Shown: positions 54,631 to 63,300 of the stretch, piece after piece
How positions within the stretch are numbered: position 1 is the first letter of the stretch
How the letters are laid out: each line of letters starts with the position of its first letter
Source: JAPUEK01 sp963815355
GTDB taxonomy: Bacteria > Pseudomonadota > Alphaproteobacteria > Rhodobacterales > Rhodobacteraceae
Direction: 5' to 3'
NCBI GenBank assembly: GCA_963815355.1
Contig: CAWFGJ010000006.1
Coordinates: 372,001-436,000, forward strand
DNA: 64,000 bases
Notes under the pieces: generated by a model
Seen by the model: only the letters and a program-made list of their open reading frames with translations
What the model was told of the DNA's origin: nothing
Database searches by the model: none
Position numbers and translations under genes: made by a program

Positions 54631-55530
54631 ATGGACACCAGCCTCCGCCATCTGAATGCGCTTCGTGTGTTCGAGGTCGCCGCGCGGCATAGCAGTTTTG
54701 CCAAGGCGGGTGCGGAACTGAATGTCAGCCATAGTGTCGTCAGCCAGCACATAAGAAATCTTGAACTGTGGTTTGGCACTGATCTGTTCATCCGGCATGG
54801 CAATCGAGTTGAACTGACCGAAGACGGCCGCCGCTTGCAGCCACAACTTTCAAGCGGATTTCAGGTGCTTAAGGATGCCTGCGAAAGCTTGCTTCGCGTG
54901 TCGCAACACGCAACGCTCACAATCAGCGCCGAACCTGCGCTGGCTTCGCTCTGGTTGCGCAAGCGAATTACGGAGTTCTGCACGCTCTACCCTCGGATCG
55001 ACATCGAGCTGCGCCCGGCATGGCAGCCCCCTCAACTCGGCGATGGCCACGCCGACATGATCATTCATTTCGAGACGCGCTTGCCAAACAAGGCGGCCAA
55101 GCTGATCCGCTTGTTTCCAATCGATGGCTTTCCGGCCTGCGCGCCTGACCTTAAGTCCCGCATGACCAAGGACGGCGACGCGCTGGGCTGGATGTCGTCT
55201 TCGCTGGTTCACGACAACGGGCGCGAAATTTGGCACCAATGGTTCTCGGCCCATCAGCCAGACATGGCGATCTGGCAAAAGGGCCGGGTCTATTCGGATC
55301 TGTCGTTAGCCATTGACGCAGCCGTGGACGGCGAGGGCATCATCCTTGCCGACGACATCCTGTGCCGCAAAGAACTTGAAACTGGGGCCTTGGTGAAATG
55401 TGATCAGCGGCAAATTCGCTGCGTCTGGTATTCACTTGCCGTGTCAAAGCGCATGACCGGGAACTCGGCCTTGGGGGTGTTTACCGCATGGCTACTGGAA
55501 GCCGCGCGGATGGAGGGCGCGCCCCTTTGA
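54631..55530 (+). CDS. LysR family regulator (GcvA-like) beside the amino-acid transporter
   Basis: 299 residues. HTH (about 8-66): LNALRVFEVAARHSSFAKAG and LNVSHSVVSQHIRNLELW, resembling the GcvA group. The substrate domain follows (LTISAEPALASLWLRKRI). Placed divergent from the ABC operon, so it is the likely regulator of the transporter and hydrolase (inference). ATG 54631 gives the standard distance to the HTH; an upstream open frame overlaps the transporter promoter. Confidence 0.9.
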   Translation: MDTSLRHLNALRVFEVAARHSSFAKAGAELNVSHSVVSQHIRNLELWFGTDLFIRHGNRVELTEDGRRLQPQLSSGFQVLKDACESLLRVSQHATLTISAEPALASLWLRKRITEFCTLYPRIDIELRPAWQPPQLGDGHADMIIHFETRLPNKAAKLIRLFPIDGFPACAPDLKSRMTKDGDALGWMSSSLVHDNGREIWHQWFSAHQPDMAIWQKGRVYSDLSLAIDAAVDGEGIILADDILCRKELETGALVKCDQRQIRCVWYSLAVSKRMTGNSALGVFTAWLLEAARMEGAPL

Positions 55531-55626
55531 CCCCCGCCGCCGCATAACAGCAGGCAAGCAGTGCTTTGGCAGGGTGCGGAAAGGCAAATTCTCACGGCAA
55601 GGGCGAAAAGCTGGCGCAAGAAAGAC

Positions 55627-55663
55627 AAAAGCCGCGCAACTTGTTAAAGTTGCGCGGCTTTTT
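55627..55663. terminator. Strong bidirectional terminator
   Basis: Sixteen-base perfect stem (55627-55642 with 55647-55662), loop GTTA, A run on one side and T run on the other. It separates LysR from the convergent tRNA-Leu and is the strongest hairpin in the window. Confidence 0.9.
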
Positions 55664-55671
55664 GCGGTATT

Positions 55672-55756
55672 TGGTGCCCAGAAGAGGACTCGAACCTCCA
55701 CGTCTTGCAACACTGGTACCTGAAACCAGCGCGTCTACCAATTCCGCCATCTGGGC
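55672..55756 (-). tRNA. tRNA-Leu (anticodon CAG)
   Basis: 85 bases including an encoded CCA end. Acceptor GCCCAGA pairs with TCTGGGC. The D loop reads GCGGAATTGGTAGACGC. The anticodon stem CTGGT/ACCAG frames TTCAGGT, giving CAG. A long leucine-type variable arm follows, and the T loop is GGTTCGAGTCC. It reads CUG codons, the main leucine codon at this GC level. Confidence 0.97.
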
Positions 55757-55944
55757 AGATGTCGTGAGCGGCGATGTAGCGAAGCTCAAGGGGGGTGTCA
55801 ACGGGGCTTTGAAGCCTTGACGCGAATTTTCGTCACAGGCTTGCACGTAGATGCCAAGGTCTTAGCCCTTGCCCGCTGCCGGGTGGGAGGCTATTCAGGC
55901 CTCAAGAGATACGGTCCCGCCATGGGGCAAAAAAGGGGTGTGCG

Positions 55945-56931
55945 ATGAGCAAACTTGTCACGATCTACGGCGGTTCGGGCTTTGTCGGGCGGTACATCGC
56001 GCGTCGGATGGCAAAAGAGGGCTGGCGCGTCCGCGTCGCAGTCCGCCGCCCGAATGAGGCGCTTTTCGTCAAACCCTACGGTGTCGTGGGTCAGGTTGAG
56101 CCGGTTTTGTGCAACATTCGCAACGACGACTCAGTGCGCGCGCTGATGCAAGGTGCAGATGCGGTCGTCAACTGCGTCGGCACCTTTGACCGCGGTGGCA
56201 AGAACAACTTTGACGCCGTGCAGAATGAAGGTGCGGCCCGCATCGCGCGGATCGCTGCCGAAGAAGGCATCGGCGCGCTCGTGCACCTGTCAGCCATTGG
56301 CGCAGACGTTGAGGGCGCCAGCCTCTATGCGCAATCCAAAGGGGCTGGCGAAGCGGCCATCCTCGCGGCCTTCCCCAACGCGGTTATCCTGCGCCCATCG
56401 GTGATCTTCGGCAACGAAGACGGCTTCTTCAACCGCTTCGCCGGGATGGCGCGGCTTGGGCCGATCCTGCCGCTGGTCGGCGGCAAGACCAAATTCCAGC
56501 CGGTTTATGTCGATGACGTGGCCCAAGCCGCGGTTATGGGCGTCACCGGCAAGGCTGCGGCCGGGATTTATGAGCTTGGCGGCCCCGAAGTTGACAGCCT
56601 GCGCGGCTTCATCGGCAAGATGCTTTTGGTCATTCGCCGCCGCCGCATGGTGATCAATCTGCCGTTCTTCGCAGGATCTATCATCGGGTCGCTGGCGGAT
56701 TTTGGCTCGGCGCTGACGCTGGGGCTGATCCCGAACAAGATCCTGACCCGCGATCAGGTGACCAGCCTGCGCAGTGACAATGTGGTGTCGCCGGGGGCCA
56801 AAGGTCTGGACGATCTGGGCATCGCGGCGACAGACATCGACTCTGTCATCGCAGAATACCTGTGGTGCTACCGCCCTTCTGGCCAATATGCGGCCATCAA
56901 AGAATCGGCCAAGAACCTCAAGAAGGCTTAA
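55945..56931 (+). CDS. NDUFA9-like complex I assembly/NAD(P)-binding protein
   Basis: 328 residues of the atypical SDR fold. Cofactor motif YGGSGFVGRYIARRM at the start, then VVNCVGTFDRGGKNNFDAVQ, HLSAIGADVEGASLYAQSK with Ser and Lys, and RPSVIFGNEDGFFNRFAGM. In alphaproteobacteria such proteins are complex I accessory subunits (NDUFA9). Three bases before uppP's TTG. Confidence 0.9.
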   Translation: MSKLVTIYGGSGFVGRYIARRMAKEGWRVRVAVRRPNEALFVKPYGVVGQVEPVLCNIRNDDSVRALMQGADAVVNCVGTFDRGGKNNFDAVQNEGAARIARIAAEEGIGALVHLSAIGADVEGASLYAQSKGAGEAAILAAFPNAVILRPSVIFGNEDGFFNRFAGMARLGPILPLVGGKTKFQPVYVDDVAQAAVMGVTGKAAAGIYELGGPEVDSLRGFIGKMLLVIRRRRMVINLPFFAGSIIGSLADFGSALTLGLIPNKILTRDQVTSLRSDNVVSPGAKGLDDLGIAATDIDSVIAEYLWCYRPSGQYAAIKESAKNLKKA

Positions 56932-56934
56932 GCT

Positions 56935-57738
56935 TTGGACCATACCCTGATTGCGGCGCTGTTGGGTCTGCTCGAGGGGTTGACCGAATTTATCCCCGTG
57001 TCCTCCACCGGGCACCTGCTTTTGGCAGAACATTTTCTGGGGGTTGATGCCGAGGCTTGGAAGGCCTTCGCGGTCGTGATCCAGTTGGGCGCAGTTCTGG
57101 CGATCCTGACGGTGTACTTCCACAAGCTGGTCACCGTGTTTGGCACCGCCCACCGCGACCCGGAGGCCTTTCGGTTTATCGTGTCGGTTACTCTGGCTTT
57201 TCTGCCCGCGGTGGTGATCGGGGTGCTTGCCCATGATTTCATCAAGGCGGTTCTGTTCGAATCCCCCCGGCTGATTTCCGTCATGCTGATCATCGGCGGC
57301 GTCGTTTTGCTGGTCGTGGACCGTGTCGCACCGACGCCGACGGTTGAAAGTGCCGATGCCGTGCCCTTCCGCAAGGCCGTGGCCATTGGCTTTATCCAAT
57401 GCCTCGCGATGATCCCTGGCGTCTCCCGGTCCGGGGCAACGATCGTGGGAGCGCTGATGTTGGGCGTGTCCAAGCGCGCAGCGGCGGAGTTTTCATTCTT
57501 TCTGTCGTTGCCGACCATGGCTGGGGCTGTCGGCTACGACCTTTATAAGTCCCACGCTGTGCTGGATTTTTCTGCGTGGTCCGACATTGCGGTCGGCTTT
57601 GTCGTGGCCTTTGTCAGCGCCGTTCTGGTGGTTCGGGGCTTGCTCAGCTTTGTGTCCCGCAAGGGTTACGCGGTGTTTGGCTGGTGGCGAATCATCGTGG
57701 GTGTGGTGGCTTTGGGGCTGCTTTCCATGGGCGGTTAA
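56935..57738 (+). CDS. uppP: Undecaprenyl-diphosphatase
   Basis: 267 residues, about eight membrane segments. The active motifs LLEGLTEFIPVSSTGHLLL and IPGVSRSGATIVGALMLG are complete. It recycles undecaprenyl pyrophosphate for cell wall and surface glycans, and confers bacitracin resistance. TTG 56935 begins MDHTLIAALLG, coupled to the gene before it. Confidence 0.95.
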   Translation: MDHTLIAALLGLLEGLTEFIPVSSTGHLLLAEHFLGVDAEAWKAFAVVIQLGAVLAILTVYFHKLVTVFGTAHRDPEAFRFIVSVTLAFLPAVVIGVLAHDFIKAVLFESPRLISVMLIIGGVVLLVVDRVAPTPTVESADAVPFRKAVAIGFIQCLAMIPGVSRSGATIVGALMLGVSKRAAAEFSFFLSLPTMAGAVGYDLYKSHAVLDFSAWSDIAVGFVVAFVSAVLVVRGLLSFVSRKGYAVFGWWRIIVGVVALGLLSMGG

Positions 57739-57756
57739 GCCGATAGGGAAACCAAG

Positions 57757-57836
57757 CTGACCTAAAATCCAGAAAATAGGACAGCAAAACTGAACTATCC
57801 CTAAAAAAATCGACAAATAGGTCAGTCATGCTGACT
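57757..57836. promoter_or_regulatory. Repeated operator-like motif upstream of gltD
   Basis: AATAGGACAG, five bases, CTGAAC (57775-57795) and AATAGGTCAG, five bases, CTGACT (57816-57836) are two near-copies 41 bases apart. A third, inverted TAGGTCAG lies at 57757-57764. Each has a CAG-N5-CTG dyad. It sits between uppP and gltD and is the likely control site for gltD. Confidence 0.55.
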
Positions 57837-57900
57837 TTTATTTACTTCCGCCCCAAAGTATCCCTTCGCAGCAAGAAATTCCTGTCGAAGGGGCGCAGCC

Positions 57901-59337
57901 ATGGCCACGCAAAAAATGCTCAAATTCGTCACGCTGGGCAAAGAGATGCCGACCAAGCGCGACGCATCCCTGCGCGCCGAAGATTTCCACGAAATCTACC
58001 GCGAATTCGCGGCAACGAAGGCGGCAGAGCAGGCAAGCCGCTGCAGCCAGTGCGGCGTTCCCTATTGCCAGACCCATTGCCCCCTGCACAACAACATCCC
58101 CGACTGGCTGCGCCTGACCGCCGAAGGCCGGCTGGAAGAAGCGTATGAACTGTCGCAATCCACCAACACCTTTCCCGAAATTTGCGGTCGCATCTGCCCG
58201 CAGGATCGGCTGTGCGAAGGCAACTGCGTGATCGAACAATCGGGCCACGGCACGGTGACCATCGGAGCGGTCGAGAAATACCTGACCGATCTGGCTTGGG
58301 AAAACGGCTGGGTCAAACCGATCGTGCCGCGAGCCGACCGGGTGGAATCCGTCGGCATCATCGGCGCGGGTCCGGGCGGGCTGGCGGCGGCGGATGTGCT
58401 GCGGCGCGCGGGCGTGCAGGTCACGGTCTATGACCGCTATGACCGCGCGGGCGGGCTGCTGACCTACGGCATCCCCGGCTTCAAGCTGGAAAAGCCCGTC
58501 GTGATGCAGCGGATCGCCCAGCTGGAGGCCGCGGGCGTCCAGTTCGTGCTGAACTGCCGTGTGGGTGAGGATCTGTCGTTTGACGCGATCCGTGGCCAGC
58601 ATGATGCGGTGCTGATTGCCACCGGCGTCTACAAATCGCGCGACATCGAAGCGCCGGGCGTCGGGGCCGCGGGCGTGGTCAAGGCGCTGGACTACCTGAC
58701 CGCCTCGAACCGCAAGAGCTTTGGGGACGAGGTGGAAGAGTTCGACAATGGCGAGCTGAACGCCTCGGGCAAACGCGTGGTGGTGATCGGCGGCGGTGAC
58801 ACGGCGATGGACTGCGTGCGCACGGCGATCCGGCAGGGCGCGGTGTCGGTGAAATGTCTTTATCGCCGCGACAAGGCCAACATGCCGGGCAGCCAGCGCG
58901 AAGTGCAGAACGCCGAAGAGGAAGGCGTGGACTTTGTCTGGCTTTCGGCCCCCAAAGGCTTTACCGGCGGCGCGGTCGTGGACGGTGTGATGGTGCAGAA
59001 AATGCGTCTGGGCGCGCCGGATTCCACCGGTCGTCAGGTGCCGGAACTGATCGAAGGCGCGGATTACATCGAGCCGGCCGATCTGGTCGTGCAGGCCCTT
59101 GGCTTTGAGCCGGAGGCGATCCCGACCCTGTGGGGCGTGCCAGAGTTGGCCGTGACCCGCTGGGGCACGATCAAGGCCGATTTCCGCAGCCATTCCACCA
59201 GCTTACCGGGCGTTTATGCGGCCGGGGATATTGTGCGGGGGGCCTCTTTGGTGGTCTGGGCGATCCGCGACGGGCGCGAAGCGGCGGACGCTATTCTGGC
59301 CTATCTGGCGCAACCCGCCAGTGTCGCCGCCGAATGA
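57901..59337 (+). CDS. gltD: Glutamate synthase (NADPH), small subunit
   Basis: 478 residues. The N-terminal iron-sulfur domain has CSQCGVPYCQTHCPLHNN and CGRICPQDRLCEGNC. FAD site GIIGAGPGGLAAADVLRRAG near 151-170; NADPH site VVVIGGGDTAMDCVRTAI near 295-312. It feeds electrons from NADPH to GltB. ATG 57901. Separated from gltB by a secreted-protein gene. Confidence 0.95.
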   Translation: MATQKMLKFVTLGKEMPTKRDASLRAEDFHEIYREFAATKAAEQASRCSQCGVPYCQTHCPLHNNIPDWLRLTAEGRLEEAYELSQSTNTFPEICGRICPQDRLCEGNCVIEQSGHGTVTIGAVEKYLTDLAWENGWVKPIVPRADRVESVGIIGAGPGGLAAADVLRRAGVQVTVYDRYDRAGGLLTYGIPGFKLEKPVVMQRIAQLEAAGVQFVLNCRVGEDLSFDAIRGQHDAVLIATGVYKSRDIEAPGVGAAGVVKALDYLTASNRKSFGDEVEEFDNGELNASGKRVVVIGGGDTAMDCVRTAIRQGAVSVKCLYRRDKANMPGSQREVQNAEEEGVDFVWLSAPKGFTGGAVVDGVMVQKMRLGAPDSTGRQVPELIEGADYIEPADLVVQALGFEPEAIPTLWGVPELAVTRWGTIKADFRSHSTSLPGVYAAGDIVRGASLVVWAIRDGREAADAILAYLAQPASVAAE

Positions 59338-59470
59338 TGAACGTAAAGTTCATGTGTGGCTTGGGTCTTGGGGGTGTAGTTTTTCCACAGCTACAACCGT
59401 AGCGACAGAAAAATCGGGGCGGCTTTAAAGGAAAACCCTTTGAAAGCATCCCCTTAAATCAGGTGTTGAG

Positions 59471-60181
59471 ATGAAATCTTCGGTGCTCCTTCCACTTCTG
59501 ATGCTTGCGTCCCCCGGCTTTGCGGGCAGCTTTACGCCACCCGAAGGCTGCACGGCCTATCTGACGGTGCAGTCACGGGGCTGCTATGTGGCGAATTACT
59601 ACACCTGTGAGGCGGACCCGGCGGGCCATCAATGGCGCGCTGATTTCGACCAAGAAGGTATCTTCTTCATGTCTCGGATTGATGAAGAAACCCAGTGGAT
59701 CGAAAGCGTCGATCTGAACCCCACGGTCATCCAGACCTTGGACCCAAACCCGCAGGACCCTGCCAGCTTTACCGACCTGACCACCACCGGGCGCGACGAC
59801 TTTATCTTTTCACTCAGCAAGGACAACGGCGAGCATTCGAACGTGCGCGGCTATGACCGGCTGACCGGCAAGACCTTTACCATCGACGGCGTCACGCTGG
59901 ACGAGACAGAGTTTGAATATACCGAAACCGACAACAGCGGTGCGGTGCTGCGCCGGTCCAAGGGCAATGAATACATCAGCCGCGAATGGCGGATGTTCTT
60001 TTCGGGCCACTCGGAATGGGATCAGGGCGATGGCACCTATCTGCCGCTCGAAGCAAGCCCGGTCAGCTTTTCCAAACCCGGAGATCCGGGTTTTGGCGCG
60101 ACCCAACCGCTGTTTGATTGTGATGCGATGATGTCGCAACTGGATGCCCCTTTGGCGGCCGTGCCGCAGCTCAAAGGTTAG
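59471..60181 (+). CDS. Secreted protein of unknown function between gltD and gltB
   Basis: 236 residues with a signal peptide (1-18, cleaved at GFA-GSF). Three or four Cys in the first 40 mature residues (GCTAYLTVQSRGCYVANYYT) may form disulfides. No membrane or catalytic motif is recognisable. ATG 59471. It lies in the 973-base interval between gltD and gltB. No terminator is evident on either side, so cotranscription is possible. Confidence 0.75.
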   Translation: MKSSVLLPLLMLASPGFAGSFTPPEGCTAYLTVQSRGCYVANYYTCEADPAGHQWRADFDQEGIFFMSRIDEETQWIESVDLNPTVIQTLDPNPQDPASFTDLTTTGRDDFIFSLSKDNGEHSNVRGYDRLTGKTFTIDGVTLDETEFEYTETDNSGAVLRRSKGNEYISREWRMFFSGHSEWDQGDGTYLPLEASPVSFSKPGDPGFGATQPLFDCDAMMSQLDAPLAAVPQLKG

Positions 60182-60310
60182 GACTGACAAAACCGTTGCC
60201 CGGCCCCGCCCGCGGCAACCCGACAACAAGCCGGCCCCGTGGCCGCAACACGAGCCCCCGCCCCTGCGGACCCGGTTCGGGATGGAAATGACTGCGCGAA
60301 GGAGACCGCC

Positions 60311-63300
60311 ATGACCAAATATGATGACGCATGGGTTGCCGCCGAAGAGGCCAAGCGTGCCTGGATGGACGAAAACGGTCTCTATAAGACCGAGGATGAG
60401 CATTCCTCTTGTGGGGTTGGTCTCGTCGTGGCCATTTCGGGCAAACCCAGCCGCAAGGTGGTGGAAAACGGCATCGCCGCGCTGAAGGCGATCTGGCACC
60501 GCGGCGCGGTGGATGCCGATGGCAAGACCGGCGACGGCGCGGGCATTCATGTGCAGATCCCGGTGCGGTTCTTTTATGATCAGGTGCGCCGCACGGGCCA
60601 TGAGCCGGACACCAAAAAGCTGATCGCGGTCGGTCAGGTGTTCTTGCCGCGCACCGATTTCGGCGCGCAGGAACGCTGCCGCACGATCGTGGAAACCGAA
60701 GTGCTGCGCATGGGCCACTACATCTATGGCTGGCGGCATGTGCCGGTGGATGTGTCGGTTCTGGGCGACAAGGCCAACGCCACCCGTCCCGAGATCGAAC
60801 AGATCCTGATCCGCTGCGAAAAGGACATTGATCAGGAACAGTTCGAGCGCGAGCTGTACATCATCCGCCGCCGCATCGAGAAAGCCGCGCTGGCCGCCCA
60901 TATTCAGGGCATGTATCTGTGCAGCCTGTCCTGCCGCAGCATCATCTACAAGGGCATGATGTTGGCCGAGCAGGTCGCCGTCTTCTACCCCGACCTGATG
61001 GACGACCGATTCGAATCCGCTTTTGCGATCTATCACCAGCGCTATTCCACCAACACCTTCCCGCAGTGGTGGCTGGCCCAGCCCTTCCGCATGTTGGCCC
61101 ATAACGGCGAGATCAACACGCTGAAGGGCAACGTCAACTGGATGAAGTCCCACGAAATCCGCATGGCCTCTAACAACTTCGGCGATGCGGCCGAGGATAT
61201 CAAACCGATCATCCCGGCAGGCACCTCGGACAGCGGCGCGCTGGATGCGGTGTTTGAAGCGCTGGTGCGGTCGGGCCGCAACGCGCCCTTGGCCAAGACC
61301 ATGCTTGTGCCCGAGGCGTGGTCCAAAGCCACGACCGATATGAAGCCCGCATGGGCCGACATGTATGCCTATTGCAACTCGGTGATTGAGCCCTGGGACG
61401 GCCCCGCGGCCCTGGCGATGACCGATGGCCGCTGGGTTTGCGGCGGCCTTGACCGCAACGGCCTGCGCCCGATGCGCTATGTCGTCACCGGCGATGGCCT
61501 GCTGATCGCGGGTTCTGAGGCAGGGATGGTTCCTGTCGACGAATCCACCGTGCGCGAAAAGGGCGCTTTGGGGCCGGGGCAGATGATTGCCGTCGATATG
61601 GCCGAAGGCAAGCTCTACCACGACGTTGAAATGAAAGACAAACTCGCCTCCAGCCAGCCCTATGGCCAGTGGATCGAGAAAATCGTCGATCTGAACGTGC
61701 TGCTGCGCGAAGTGCCGGAAATGCCGCTGTTTGACGGGGCCGAGCTGCGCCGCCGCCAGATCGCGGCAGGCTATACGCTGGAAGAGCTGGAGCAGGTTCT
61801 GGCGCCGATGGCCGAAGACGGCAAGGAAATGATCGCCTCGATGGGCGATGATACGCCCGCCGCGGTGCTCTCCAACATCTACCGCCCGCTGTCGCATTTC
61901 TTCCGCCAGAACTTCAGTCAGGTCACCAACCCACCGATTGACAGCCTGCGCGAAGGCCGGGTGATGAGCCTGAAAACCCGCTTTGGCAACCTGCGCAACG
62001 TGCTGGACGAATCCAACGCGCAGTCGGAAATTCTGGTGCTGGAAAGCCCGTTCCTTGCCAACTCGGAATTTGAGGTGGTGGTCAAGCGCTTTGGCGCGCA
62101 GGTCGCCTTTATCGACTGCACCTTCCCGCGGGCGGCCGGGCCGGATGCGCTGCGCCAAGGACTGGAACGTATCCGCGCCGAGGCCGAAGATGCCGTGCGT
62201 TCAGGTGCCGGGCAGTTGGTGCTGACCGATCAGCATCAGGGGCCCGAAAAGGTCGCCATGCCGATGATCCTTGCCACCAGCGCGGTGCACTCGTGGCTGA
62301 CCCGCAAAGGGCTGCGGACCTTCTGCTCGATCAACGTGCGCTCTGCTGAATGCATCGACCCGCATTACTTCGCGGTGCTGATCGGGTCGGGGGCCACCAC
62401 GGTCAACGCCTATCTGGCGCAAGACAGCATTGCTGACCGGATCCGCCGCGGGCTGATCGAAGGCACGCTGTTGGACGCGATGCGCCGCTATGGCAACGCG
62501 GTGGACGCGGGGCTGCTAAAGATCATGTCCAAGATGGGGATCTCGGTGATCTCGTCCTATCGGGGTGGCCTGAACTTTGAGGCGGTCGGCCTGTCGCGGG
62601 CAATGGTCGCGGAATATTTCCCCGGCATGCACAGCCGCATTTCCGGAATCGGCCTGCAAGGCCTGCAGATCAAGGTCGAAGAGGTTCACGCCAAAGGCTG
62701 GATGGGCGGCACGGATGTGCTGCCGATTGGCGGCTTTTACAAAGCGCGCCGCTCGGGCGAAAAGCACGCTTGGGAAGCGCAGACGATGCACATGCTGCAA
62801 TCGGCCTGTGACCGGGCATCCTATGACCTGTGGAAGCAGTATTCGGCCGCGATGCGGTCCAATCCGCCGATCCACATCCGCGATCTGCTGGACATAAAAT
62901 CGCTGGGCAAGCCGGTGCCGATCGAAGAGGTGGAAAGCATCACCTCGATCCGCAAGCGGTTCGTCACCCCGGGGATGAGCCTTGGGGCGCTTGGGCCAGA
63001 GGCGCACAAGACGCTGAACGTCGCCATGAACCGCATCGGGGCGAAATCAGACAGCGGCGAAGGCGGCGAAGATCCGGCGCATTTCCTGCCCGAAGCCAAT
63101 GGCGACAACCCGTCGGCCAAGATCAAGCAGGTGGCCTCGGGGCGCTTTGGCGTGACCGCGGAATATCTGAACGCCTGCGAAGAGCTGGAAATCAAGGTCG
63201 CCCAAGGCGCCAAGCCCGGCGAGGGCGGACAACTTCCGGGGATGAAGGTCACGGCGCTGATCGCGCGCCTGCGCCATTCGACGCCCGGCGTGACGCTGAT

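Noticed and set aside
57838..59193. 451-codon minus open frame opposite gltD
   Set aside because: Shadow; gltD is fully conserved on the plus strand.
59810..62158. Long minus-strand open frame (782 codons) opposite gltB
   Set aside because: It is a shadow of gltB, an effect of high GC; the plus strand encodes clear glutamate synthase motifs.
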